Below the pieces are notes generated by a model that was given only the letters and a program-made list of their open reading frames with translations, ran no database searches and was not told the origin of the DNA. Of a stretch of DNA of 64,000 nucleotides, positions 34,865-45,200 are shown piece by piece. The stretch is from NCBI RefSeq assembly GCF_018255755.1, contig NZ_CP073766.1:8277604-8341603 (forward strand). The letters run 5' to 3'. The stretch is from Chitinophaga sp. HK235 (GTDB taxonomy: Bacteria > Bacteroidota > Bacteroidia > Chitinophagales > Chitinophagaceae). Numbering within the stretch: the stretch's first letter is position 1; each line of letters begins with the position of its first letter. The position numbers and the translations under genes are program-made.

Positions 34865-35919
34865 GATTCCTGGATTGAAAGGTGTATATAATCAGGGTAG
34901 GTGACGTAATCGGTGAGCGGATGGGTGAGGAGTACACCACCATTATCCAGTTTGCCGCCTTCAGTAAAACCGGCAAATTTGTAGGTGATATACATCACAC
35001 GGTTCCTGTCTGTAGGCAGGAATTCCGCTACCAGCTGGTATCCTTTTTTCTTTGCAAGGTTCATGATATAATTCAGCAATACGGTCCCAACGCCGCGGGA
35101 CATCACCCTGCACGACATCAGCAGCAGTTTTAAAGTCCACGTATCGTTGCTGCGCTCAACCATGGCAACGCCTATCTTTCCGTAGGAGCCGTATTTATCG
35201 GTCAGCTCCGCTACAAAAAGATGATGGTCCGGCGATTTAATCAGCGCTTCCAGCTCTTCATAAGAGTAGGAATAGCCGGTGGCATTTAACTGGTTGGTGC
35301 GTACTGTTAATTCCTCTACCCGCTGTAAATCGCTTACCGTAGCGGGTTGTATAGAAAAGGTGAGTTGCAGGGATTCGAGGAATTGTTTATTGTTGCCTAT
35401 TTCCTGTTCTTCCTGGTTTCTGATATCATCGCTGAGATACATTTTTCTTCTCTCCGCAGATTCCGTGGTGATGAAGCGTGGTTTGCACTGCTGTAGCAGG
35501 TTGGCTATACTGTCTACATCGAGGCAGGTCACCTGTTCATGCACAAAAGAAACTTCATCGCGTTCAAAAGGCTGGTCATCAATAAACAGGATGGCATCCA
35601 TCCCGATATTCAGTTTTTCTTTTATCCTCGCGATGGAGTTGGATTTCAGGTCCCAGCTGATCTGCGGATACAGGAAGTATTCACTGATGCCGAATTTTTC
35701 CAGCATCTGCATGGCATCATCGTGGTTATTTTTGCTGGCGATAGAGTTGATGATACCCCAGCTGTCGAGGGTTTTTAAAATATCGGTAATATTTTCTCTC
35801 AATACCAGCTGATCATTTTCTGAAAGGATACCATGCCACATGGTATGGTCCAGGTCCCATACCACACATTTCACCGTTTTGCGTTTGGGTTCTTTTGTAT
35901 GGTTAACTACGTCTTTCAT
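34861..35919 (-). CDS. FkbH-like glyceryl-ACP synthase (HAD-type phosphatase/transferase)
   Basis: The 352-aa protein has the HAD motif VVWDLDHTMWHGIL (FkbH consensus WDLDNTLWxG), a second HAD motif ASKNNHDDA, FIDDQPFER, and a C-terminal GNAT-like half (about 195-340). FkbH-family enzymes dephosphorylate 1,3-bisphosphoglycerate and transfer the glyceryl unit to a carrier protein, giving glyceryl-S-ACP. With the neighbouring ACP and two dehydrogenases this makes hydroxymalonyl-ACP, as in zwittermicin and FK520 biosynthesis. The start of the KS gene overlaps its stop by 4 bp. Confidence 0.92.
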   Translation of the reverse strand: MKDVVNHTKEPKRKTVKCVVWDLDHTMWHGILSENDQLVLRENITDILKTLDSWGIINSIASKNNHDDAMQMLEKFGISEYFLYPQISWDLKSNSIARIKEKLNIGMDAILFIDDQPFERDEVSFVHEQVTCLDVDSIANLLQQCKPRFITTESAERRKMYLSDDIRNQEEQEIGNNKQFLESLQLTFSIQPATVSDLQRVEELTVRTNQLNATGYSYSYEELEALIKSPDHHLFVAELTDKYGSYGKIGVAMVERSNDTWTLKLLLMSCRVMSRGVGTVLLNYIMNLAKKKGYQLVAEFLPTDRNRVMYITYKFAGFTEGGKLDNGGVLLTHPLTDYVTYPDYIHLSIQES

Positions 35920-35939
35920 AATCGTTTAATTACAGTTGT

Positions 35940-36908
35940 TTATACTTCCATGAGTACGGAGCTCCACGCGGCTACGGGGCTGTTGTTCATGATCACCACT
36001 TTATCCCCTTTGCGGAAAATGCCTGACTCCACGCCTGTCTGGTAATTGAGGAAAATATCTCCGGCACCCAGATGTCCGTACAGGCCAAGGTTCATGGCAC
36101 AGATAGGAGATATCCTGATATCGAAAGCTGATTCGTAATATTCGTAGGCGCGTGCAGAGATATTCTGCAACATAAAATGATTGACCTGTTCTTTGGCCAT
36201 GGCATTGCGTTCCAGCAGGGAGTCATTGATTTCACGGAACCGGTTTTTGCTTTCCAATGCCAGTTCGAAACCATATCTTCTTACATCGCTGCAGGTTTCT
36301 TTGTACTGTTCGGGTGTTTTGTGCTGGTACTCCAGTTTAAACAGATCCCAGTAGCGACCATTGGTTTGTAACAGCACGTCTGTTATTTTATGCTCGGTGG
36401 TCCTGCCTATCAGCGCTGCCACGCCGCCATCACCCATGATGGTAACAGGGTTGCGGAAGCGGTAGCGGGATATCAGTTTGTTGCCGTAGCAGATCAGCAC
36501 ATGGTTGGCCTTGCGGTTGGCAACGAGGAAGTCCCTGGCCAGTTTCAGAGCCATGGAGCTGTCTGCGCAGCCCAGGTTGGCAATGGCAAAGCTGAGGGCA
36601 TTATTGGCTTTGATATCATACTGCAAGCGGGTGGCTTCAGAGCTGATAAACTGTTCCGGTGTCCTGCTTTGTACGTAGATGATCAGGTCTATGGAAGATG
36701 CCTCTGTACCGGTTTCCTGCAACAGCTTTTCACTGGCGCCTCTGGCCAGATCGTAGCTGGTCATCGCTCCTGCATCGTATATGGTGTTGATACCACAGGA
36801 AGTAAAATAAGCCAGTTCACTTTCGTCTAGCGTAGTTTTCTCCGGCAGGTTGTGTATGGATACCGGTGTGCCGGGTGTATATGTTCTGATATGTTGGATA
36901 CCTATCAT
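35940..36908 (-). CDS. KAS III-like protein with altered active site
   Basis: The 322-aa protein has the FabH/KAS III fold and nucleophile C114 in ANLGCADSS. The His normally in PHQAN aligns by eye with L247 in FMLQN, and the Asn normally in YGNTSAAS aligns with H279 in YGHLGAGD. The standard Cys-His-Asn triad is therefore not conserved. KAS III homologues with changed triads can act as acyltransferases (CerJ type), and FabH-like proteins also work with FkbH and an ACP in tetronate pathways. Here it lies between the dehydrogenase and FkbH genes of an extender-unit set, next to a PKS module lacking an active AT. A role as hydroxymalonyl loader is my inference. Confidence 0.88.
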   Translation of the reverse strand: MIGIQHIRTYTPGTPVSIHNLPEKTTLDESELAYFTSCGINTIYDAGAMTSYDLARGASEKLLQETGTEASSIDLIIYVQSRTPEQFISSEATRLQYDIKANNALSFAIANLGCADSSMALKLARDFLVANRKANHVLICYGNKLISRYRFRNPVTIMGDGGVAALIGRTTEHKITDVLLQTNGRYWDLFKLEYQHKTPEQYKETCSDVRRYGFELALESKNRFREINDSLLERNAMAKEQVNHFMLQNISARAYEYYESAFDIRISPICAMNLGLYGHLGAGDIFLNYQTGVESGIFRKGDKVVIMNNSPVAAWSSVLMEV

Positions 36909-36919
36909 GCTGAATGGAA

Positions 36920-38068
36920 TTAGAGAATGGTGCTTAAACCGGCGATACTGTGGTCTGCAATCAGTATCTGTTGTATTTCTGAAGAGCCTTCGATGATCTC
37001 CATTACTTTGGCATCACGGAAGTACCGCTGGATGGAAATGCTGTCATGGCAGCCCAGGGCTCCATGCAGCTGCACCGCTTCTGCCGCAATATTATTGGCC
37101 ATGCGGGAGGCGTGATATTTAGCCAGCGACGTTTGTATGATACTGTCGGGATCTTTTTTATCACGCAGGTAGCCGGCATTTCTGCAGAGCAGACTGGCTG
37201 CCTTCACTTCCGTGACCATGTTGGCAATTTTTTGTTTGATAAGCTGATGATCTTTCAGTAACTGACCAAACGAACGACGGTTTTTTGCATAGCGGATGCT
37301 GTCTTCCAGGCATGCCCTGGCTATACCCAGAGAGCCACATGCCACGCTATACCTGCCATTATCGAGGGCGGTGTTGACGATCTGCTGCAGTCCCCAGCCT
37401 TTTCTGCCGAACAGGTTTTCTGCCGGTATATGACAGTTGTCTAAATGGATTTCTCCCAGCATGGAGGCTCTTGTTCCCAGTATGCCTTCCAGTGGCTTCA
37501 CGGTAAGGCCCGGTGTATCACGTTCTACTAGGAAAGCAGTGATGCCTTGTTCTCCCTGTGCGACAATTACGAACAGATGAGCGGTCTGGGCAAAAGTGAT
37601 CCACTTTTTTACACCATTCAGCGTATAGCCGTCAGCGGTAGCCTGATAGGTTGTTTTAATACCTGCGGTATCACTGCCTGCATCAGGCTCTGAAAGTCCG
37701 AATGCAGCCAGGCTGGTGCCCGTAGCCAGTAATGGCAGCCATTTATCTTTTTGCTCCCGGGTGCCCCAGCGCAACAGGGTTTCGGCGGTGAGCGAAGAAT
37801 GAACGGTAATAAGGCTGCGGGTAGAAGAACAGGCATACCCTATTTCTTCGTTCAGCAGCCCGTAAGACACCTGATCCATGTTCCGGCCGCCATAAGCCTC
37901 CGGAAGGGTGGCGCCGAGATAACCCCTGGCGCCAAGTTTCTGGATCAGTTCCATCGGAATGAAACCCTGTTTATCGTAATCGTTGGCATAAGGCAGCAGG
38001 TCTGTTTGTACAAAACTCCTGAACTCCTCTCTGAGGGCCTGCTGCGTATCGGTTAATGCAAGGTTCAT
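36920..38068 (-). CDS. Acyl-CoA dehydrogenase (FkbI-like, hydroxymalonyl-ACP pathway)
   Basis: The 382-aa protein is a full-length acyl-CoA dehydrogenase fold. It has the FAD-binding GLSEPDAGSDTAGIKT, the WITFAQTA region, RRSFGQLLKDHQLIKQKIA, and near the C-terminus EIIEGSSEIQQI with the probable catalytic Glu. In methoxymalonyl- and hydroxymalonyl-ACP clusters this enzyme works with the 3-hydroxyacyl dehydrogenase to oxidise glyceryl-ACP to hydroxymalonyl-ACP. The neighbouring ACP gene ends 3 bp upstream, a tight operon arrangement. Confidence 0.92.
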   Translation of the reverse strand: MNLALTDTQQALREEFRSFVQTDLLPYANDYDKQGFIPMELIQKLGARGYLGATLPEAYGGRNMDQVSYGLLNEEIGYACSSTRSLITVHSSLTAETLLRWGTREQKDKWLPLLATGTSLAAFGLSEPDAGSDTAGIKTTYQATADGYTLNGVKKWITFAQTAHLFVIVAQGEQGITAFLVERDTPGLTVKPLEGILGTRASMLGEIHLDNCHIPAENLFGRKGWGLQQIVNTALDNGRYSVACGSLGIARACLEDSIRYAKNRRSFGQLLKDHQLIKQKIANMVTEVKAASLLCRNAGYLRDKKDPDSIIQTSLAKYHASRMANNIAAEAVQLHGALGCHDSISIQRYFRDAKVMEIIEGSSEIQQILIADHSIAGLSTIL

Positions 38069-38071
38069 TTA

Positions 38072-38329
38072 TTATTTTCCTTTCTTTTTAAGAATAAATG
38101 TTTCCATGTTGCTCACACTCCTGAAATTGTCCAGGTTGAGGTCTTCATTTTCTACGGCGATGTCGAAAGATTTTTCCAGGAATACCACCAGTTCCAGTGC
38201 AAATAATGAGTTTACCAGTCCGAGCTGAAAGATGTCTTCTGTATCGGCAAACTGAACATCCTGTCCGATGCGTTTCTGAAGAAATTCTCTGATGATTACA
38301 CGAGGGCCTGCTTGAGTGTGTGTTTCCAT
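38072..38329 (-). CDS. Acyl carrier protein of the extender-unit pathway
   Basis: This 85-aa carrier protein has the phosphopantetheine-attachment Ser at S41 in LGLVNSLFALEL. The usual DSL is NSL, as I recall for the stand-alone carriers of methoxymalonyl/hydroxymalonyl pathways (FkbJ type). It is expected to hold glycerate-derived intermediates. It sits between the two dehydrogenase genes of that pathway (45-bp and 3-bp gaps). Confidence 0.92.
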   Translation of the reverse strand: METHTQAGPRVIIREFLQKRIGQDVQFADTEDIFQLGLVNSLFALELVVFLEKSFDIAVENEDLNLDNFRSVSNMETFILKKKGK

Positions 38330-38373
38330 TTGTATTGTTGCTTTTGTGGTTAAATAAAAAGTGATTACAGGTA

Positions 38374-39225
38374 TTAGTTCAGATCATATTTGTAAAAACC
38401 TTCTTTGGTTTTTCTGCCATGCAGTCCTGCGTCTACCATTTTCTTCAGCAGGGGCGAGGGTCTGAACTTGGTGTCGTTGTAGCTTGCGAAGAGCACATCC
38501 AGTGTGTACAGGATGGTGTCCAGGCCAATCAGGTCGGCTGTTTCCAGCGGCCCCATTTTATGACCGAAACATTCCCTGAATATCTTGTCGATATCGGGTA
38601 CGGTGGCAACACCGTCCTGCAGGCTGAAAATGGCTTCGTTGATGGTGAGCATCAGCACACGGTTGGAGATGAAGCCGGGGAGGTCGTTTACTACTACGCC
38701 GGTCATTTTCACGCTGCCCAGCAGTTCCTGTGTGGCGTTGATGGTATCAGGTGTGGTATGATAGCCTCTGATGACTTCCACGGTAGGTTTCAGGTGTACC
38801 GGATTCATAAAGTGGATGCCCATTACCTGTTGAGGTTTTTTCAGGAAAGAAGCGAGCCTGGTAACGGAAACAGCGGAAGTGTTTACTGCCAGCAAGGCAT
38901 GCTCGGCAAGTATATCTTTCAGCTGCCGGTATAAATTTTCTTTCAGCGCGATGTTCTCTGTGATGTTCTCGATAATAAAATCGGCAGCACCTACAGCTTT
39001 TAAATCATCTGTAAAAGTTATTTTGTCCAGCACATTTACAGTGCTGGTAGATTTATGCAATATTTTATCCAGGCGCTCAATGTTGCGTATTTCTTTTCTG
39101 GCATGTTCGAGGGCTGCCGCTGAATTATCGATCAGCAGGATGTTATAGTCGTACTTGGCAAACTGGTAAGCAACACCCTGGCCCATAACGCCTGCACCGA
39201 TTACCGCAATTGTCTTGATTGTCAT
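38374..39225 (-). CDS. 3-hydroxyacyl-CoA dehydrogenase-like enzyme (FkbK-like)
   Basis: The 283-aa protein has an N-terminal Rossmann motif GAGVMGQGVAYQFA and the catalytic-His motif GIHFMNPVHLKPTVEVI. The C-terminal helical domain contains NDLPGFISNRVL and GLDTILYTLDVL. It is full length for 3-hydroxybutyryl-CoA dehydrogenases. In FkbH clusters this paralogue oxidises the C3 alcohol of glyceryl-ACP to the semialdehyde. It begins 22 bp downstream of the NRPS-1 stop. Confidence 0.92.
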   Translation of the reverse strand: MTIKTIAVIGAGVMGQGVAYQFAKYDYNILLIDNSAAALEHARKEIRNIERLDKILHKSTSTVNVLDKITFTDDLKAVGAADFIIENITENIALKENLYRQLKDILAEHALLAVNTSAVSVTRLASFLKKPQQVMGIHFMNPVHLKPTVEVIRGYHTTPDTINATQELLGSVKMTGVVVNDLPGFISNRVLMLTINEAIFSLQDGVATVPDIDKIFRECFGHKMGPLETADLIGLDTILYTLDVLFASYNDTKFRPSPLLKKMVDAGLHGRKTKEGFYKYDLN

Positions 39226-39247
39226 AATTGTTCGTGTATTTTGGTGT

Positions 39248-42200
39248 TTAAAATTGTACTCGTTTTGCTTTGGACGGCTGTCTCAGCATCGTATGCTGAT
39301 GTTTGTTGATGGCAGCAGCCTGTTCTTTGATGGTGGGTTTGTCGAACAGGTCGCTGACTTTTAACACATCATCGAATGTTTCTTTGATAAGGCTCAGCAT
39401 ATTGATGATCCGGAGGCTGTTACCACCTATTTCAAAGAAGTTGTCGGTAGTGCTGATGTTACTGGTCTCCAGCACTGTTTCCCATATTTGCAGCATTTTT
39501 GACTCTGTATCATTGGCTGGCAGTACCAGGTCCGCTCCATTGTTTTTATGGTCCATATCCGGTTCCGGAAGGGCTTTACGGTCTATTTTCTCATTGCTGG
39601 TCAGCGGGAACTTTTCCAGTGTGATAAAATAGTCTGGTACCATATAGGCCGGGAGCGTGATGGCCAGGTAAGCCCGCAGGGCGGTCTGGTCCAGCGGTTG
39701 ACTGCTGACTACATAGGCGCAAAGGTATTTGTTGCCACTGCGGTCTGTTTTATCAGTTACCAGCGCCTGTTTTATTTCTGGATGTGTCATCAGCCTGGAT
39801 TCTATCTCTCCCAGTTCAATCCTGAATCCGCGGATTTTTACCTGGTAGTCTTTTCTGCCGATAAAGCCGATATTACCGTCCGGCTGCCATTTGGCGAGGT
39901 CGCCTGTTCTATACAGTTTGTGGCCTGGTTCAAAAGGATTGTCTGCAAATTTCTCCAGCGTCAGTTCGGGTTTGTTGAGGTAACCCCTTGCCAGCCCTAT
40001 GCCTGCAATGCATAACTCGCCGGGCACGCCAACAGGTTGCAGTTGCATATGCTCATTCACGATATAAATACGGGCGTTTCGAATGGGCCTGCCAATCGGG
40101 ATATTCACTCCCTTCGGATTACCAGGCTGGAAGCCATACCAGGAGCAGGCGACAGCTGCCTCCGTAGGCCCGTACCCGTTAATGATCTCCATACTTTCGT
40201 TGAGGGAGATATATAACTGTAGTGTGGTGTCTTTAATAGGTTCCACACCTACATACAGTTTGTTGAGCTGTACCGGAGCGCTGCCTTTGAGTGCCTTGTA
40301 CAGCGGCTGCAGCAGGGATGGTGGCACATAACAGAAGCTGATTTTTTTGTTGACGATCACATTGGCCAGTGACTGTACATCATACAAATGCTCGCGGTTC
40401 ACTATCACCAGTTTGGAGCCATGCACCAGTGGAATGAATATTTCCAGGATGCTTACATCAAAGGAAATATTACTGAGACTCAAACATACATCCTCCTGGC
40501 CAAATCCGCTGCGGAAGTTGACAGCATTGGATAAAACCGCATTGTGGAAGGAATGTTGTTCAATCATCACCCCTTTAGGTTGTCCGGTGGAGCCGGAAGT
40601 ATAGATCACATAGGCGAGACTGTCCGGCCGGCGATGAGCAGGCGTAACAATGGCCGTCGTATCGGTTGCCGGCAATTCGTCCAGGAGGATTTTGCGGGCA
40701 GCGGAAGGAAGGGTATCCGCCAGTTTACGCTGTGTCAGCACCAGCAGGGCATTACTGTCTTCCAGCATATACCGGATACGATCCTGTGGATAATCCGGGT
40801 CAACAGGAAGGAAAGCAGCACCTGCTTTCAGAATGGCCAGCATGGCGGCTATCATGTCTACGGAACGGTCGGAGCACAGGGCTACTATTTTATCAGGGCC
40901 ACAACCGGCAGCTGTCAGTATGGTTGCCAGGTGGTTGACTTTTTTCTCCAGTTCCCCATAGGTGATCGTTGCCAGATCTGTTTCCACTGCGATATGATCC
41001 GGGGTCTGATGTGCATGTTGTTCAAACAGGGAATATACATCCGTTACAGTTCCGGAGAAAGTATCTTTCCTGTCTGAGTTGCTGAATCGTAGTATCTCTT
41101 CTTTCTCCGCGGCTGTCATCAGCGTGATGTCTTTTAACAGCAGCTGCGGCTGATGGGTGATCTGTTCGATGATGCGAACAAAATGATCTGCTATCCGGCT
41201 GATGGTTTTCTCGGAGAAGAGCCTGGTGGCGTATTCTATATATCCTGTCAATTCATCATCTGCAGTTTCACTGATGTCGAGCGACAGGTCCATCTTCGAA
41301 ATATTATGTGGCGTAGTAACCGGCCGTAGCTGCATGTCAGCAAATACCGCTTCGTTTTTATTCCCTGGCCGGTAGGTGAACATGTAGTCGAACAGCGGGT
41401 TACGGCTCATATCCCGGTTGACTTCAAGATCGTCGAGCAGCTCTTCAAAAGGATAGTCCTGGTTTTCGAAAGCTTTAAGAGAAAGTTCTTTTACCTCCTG
41501 CAGGAAAGCAGTAAATGTTTTTTCGGATGCAGGGAAACTCCTCAGCGGCAGCGTATTTACAAACATGCCCAACAGTTCCTGCACATCTGCACTGGACCGG
41601 CCGGAAACCGGGGTGCCCACTATCACATCTTCCTGACCACTGTATTTAGACAACAGAATATTATAAGCTGCCAGCATCACCATGAAAGCGGTGGCACCGT
41701 TTGTTCTGCCTGTTTCTTTGATGGCGGCGGCAGTATGACGGGGTATGCTGAACCGGAAGATGGCGCCTTCATAGGACTTCACCGGAGGACGTACAAAATC
41801 GGTGGGTATATTCAGCAGCGTGGTACCCTGTTCAAACTGTGTCTTCCAGAATGTTTTCAGCGGAAGCACCGCTGTTGATTGCAACCATTGATGTTGCCAT
41901 ACGGCAAAATCCCTGGATTGTACCGCTAACGCCGGTAGTTCAATACCATTATAGCTTGCAGCCAGTTCGCGGAGAAGGTTTTCTACCGCCACGCCGTCTG
42001 CAATAATGTGATGCATGTCGGTGAGGAGGTAGTATCTGCCTGCACTGGTTTTGAGTACGCCGGCTCTGAACAGGGGAGCCTGTGAAAGGTCAAATGGTTG
42101 TATGAAATCGCGGATAAAGGTATCGCGGGCGCTGTCTTCACAATGGAGTACCGCTACTTCGAAGTCCATTGTTTCCTGGATCTGCTGTATTACATCTCCG

Positions 42201-45200
42201 TTTTGGATGGAGAAGGAGGTCCGCAGTATCTCATGTCTGTGAACGAGCGTATGTAAGGCTTTTATCAGCTTGTTTACATCCGGTGTTCCTTCCAGTGCAT
42301 ATACTGCTGGTATGTTGTAGGAGATGCCTGCACCACCGATATGATTGATGATAAACAGTCTTTTCTCCGCAGCAGAAGCCGGATAGGAAGGGGCTGCCGG
42401 TGCACGTTTGAGGGAACGGTGCACAACAGTGGCGCTCTCATTGATACAGGCTGCGAGGCCGCGTAGGGCAGGAGTGGTGAAAACCTGTCTGATAGAGATA
42501 GATACATTAAAATGTTTGTGGATGAGTGCCACCAGTTGCACTGCTTTGAGTGAATGTCCGCCCAGCTCAAAGAAATGGTCGTTTAATCCCACTCTGGGCA
42601 CGTTCAGTAACTGTGTCCACAATGCGGCCAGTTGTATTTCCGTATCTGTTACAGGCGCCTCATATACAGCGGTAGACAGAATGGTGTCTTCCGGTACAGG
42701 CAGCTGTTTACGGTCGATCTTACCGTTTCCGGTGAGAGGGAAACTTTCCAATATGATGAAGAAGGCCGGCACCATATAATCGGGCAGGAATGCGGATAGA
42801 TGTTGTCGTATGTCCGTTGCCGTAGTTTGCTGGTCCGCTACTACATAGGCACAGAGATATTTATCACCGGAGGCGTCTTCTCTGTCAACGACAAGGGTAT
42901 CTTTCACCGCCGGATGTGTCATCAGTTTGCTTTCAATCTCGCCCAGTTCAATGCGGAAGCCTCTTATCTTCACCTGATGGTCTATTCTGCCGAGGTATTC
43001 GAAGTCTCCATCAGGCAGCATTCTGGCGAGGTCGCCGGAGCGGTATAGCTTTTCTCCTGGCAGATAAGGATGGTTGATAAACCTTTCAGCGGAGAGCTGG
43101 GGTTTGTTGAGATAACCTCTTGCCAGACCTGCTCCTGCCACGCACAGCTCACCGGCGGCGCCGGCAGGCACCAGCTTACCATCACGGTCCAGTAACAACA
43201 GGGAAAGGGTGGGAATAGGCTTGCCGATATTGCTGGTGTTAAGGTCGATTTCTTTCTGCGTGATATCCTTGTAAGTCACGTGCACAGTGGTTTCTGTGAT
43301 ACCATACATGTTGACCAGTTTACAGCCTGGATATTTTTCTTTCCATCCTTTGAGTTTACCGGGTTTGAGGGCTTCGCCGCCAAATATCACATAACGAAGG
43401 TGGAGATCAGCAGCTGGTAACTCCAGTTCTGCTGCCAGCAGATTGTAGAATGCACCAGGTGTCTGGTTCAGTACCGTTACCTGCTGTTGTTTTAAGAGCT
43501 GCAGGAAGTCATGCGCATTCTGAGCTGTTGTTTTAGGAATGATGACCAGTTTGCCACCATAAAGCAAAGCACCATACATCTCCCAAACAGAGAAGTCAAA
43601 ACAGTAGGAGTGGAACAGTGTCCAGGTGTCGTTTTCAGAGAAATCAAACAGGTTCTTATCATTGAACAGCAGCCTTACCACATTACGATGTTCTATCATC
43701 GCGCCTTTGGGCTTGCCGGTAGAACCGGAGGTGTAGATGATATAAGCGAGATGCTGTGGCTTTACGGCTACAGGCTTGAACTTCGCCTGGGTAGGCTGAT
43801 CGATATAGATCGTATCACCGTTATAGTGGTAGTTTTTACGTATATCCGTGTGGGTGAGCAGCAGGGTAGTACCGCTATCTTCCAGCATATAACTGATACG
43901 CTCTTCCGGATAGTCTGGATCAATGGGCAGATAGGCCGCGCCGGCTTTTAAGATGCCCAGCATGGCAGGGATCATGTCCATGCCTCTGTGGAGCAACACA
44001 GCCACGATAGGGTTTTCAGCCCCATTGGTGGCGCCTTGTACAGCAGCTGCTACCTGATTGGCTTTTTCATTCAGCTCAGCGTAAGTCATCTCCTGGTTAT
44101 CGAAAACCAGTGCTGTTTTATGCGGAACCTTGGTCACTTGTTCTTCGAAGAAGTGGTGCAGGCAATGTTGTTGCGGATACTGTGCCTGCGTATCGGCATC
44201 GCCGGCCAGCAACAGCTGGGCTTCCCGGGCACTTAAGATATTAATGTCTGCAATGTTGCTGTCGGGATGGGCGAGCAGATATTGCAGCAGGTTGGTGTAA
44301 TGTTGGATGAAAGCCGTTGCGGTGGCTGTGCTGAAGAGATCCGTACTGTATTCCAGATTGAGGGTGATATTGTTGCTGGTCCTGACACCTTCGAGCAGCA
44401 AATCGAATTTGCTGGTATCGTAGATATTGACAACAGGCTCCAGTACGGCATTACCGAGTGTCAGGCGGCCGCTGGTATCATGCAGGAAAGAGAACATGGT
44501 ATCGAACAGCGGATTGCGGCTCATGTCTCTTTTAAGCTGAAGCTGGTCTATCAGTAACTCAAACGGATACTCCTGGTTTTTGAGCGCTTCTACCGTAGTA
44601 TTACGTACTTCGGAAAGGAATGCGGAGAAGCTTTTATTGCCCTGAGGAAAAGTTCTGATGGCGAGTGTATTAATGAACACGCCCATCACGTTGTCCAGTT
44701 CAGCCCTGGTGCGGCCAGCCACTGGTATGCCGGTGATGATATCTTCATTGCCGGCGTATTTGTACAACAACACGTTGTAAGCTGCCAGCATCAGCTGGTT
44801 AAGGGTGCATCCCCATTCGAGGCAGCGTTTTTCCAGCAGGGTGGAAGTGTGGGTGTCAATGGAAACCTGTAGTCTTTTTCCATTGAATGTTTTTTGCGCA
44901 GGTCTTGGGAAATCCGTTTGCATGCTGAGTACAGGCACTTCGTCTGCAAACTGCTGCAGCCAGTAGTTTGCCTGTTCCCCAATGGCAGGGGAGGCAAGCA
45001 GGTCATTCTGCCAGACAGCAAAATCTTTGTACTGGAAGGCTACAGGAGGCAGTGCTTCCCCGTTATACAACCTGGTGAGTTCATCGGTAAATAAGGCTCC
45101 GGAAACACCATCAGAGATGATATGGTGCATATCAAACATAAACACCTGCTGTCCTTCTCCGGCGTCGAAGAGCTGCGCTCTCAGTAATGGAGGCTTCGCA

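Noticed and set aside
34861..36908. Tetronate pathway (FkbH plus FabH-like protein plus ACP)
   Set aside because: The two dehydrogenases of the hydroxymalonyl route are present and the tetronate acetylation/elimination enzymes are absent, so hydroxymalonyl-ACP is the better reading.
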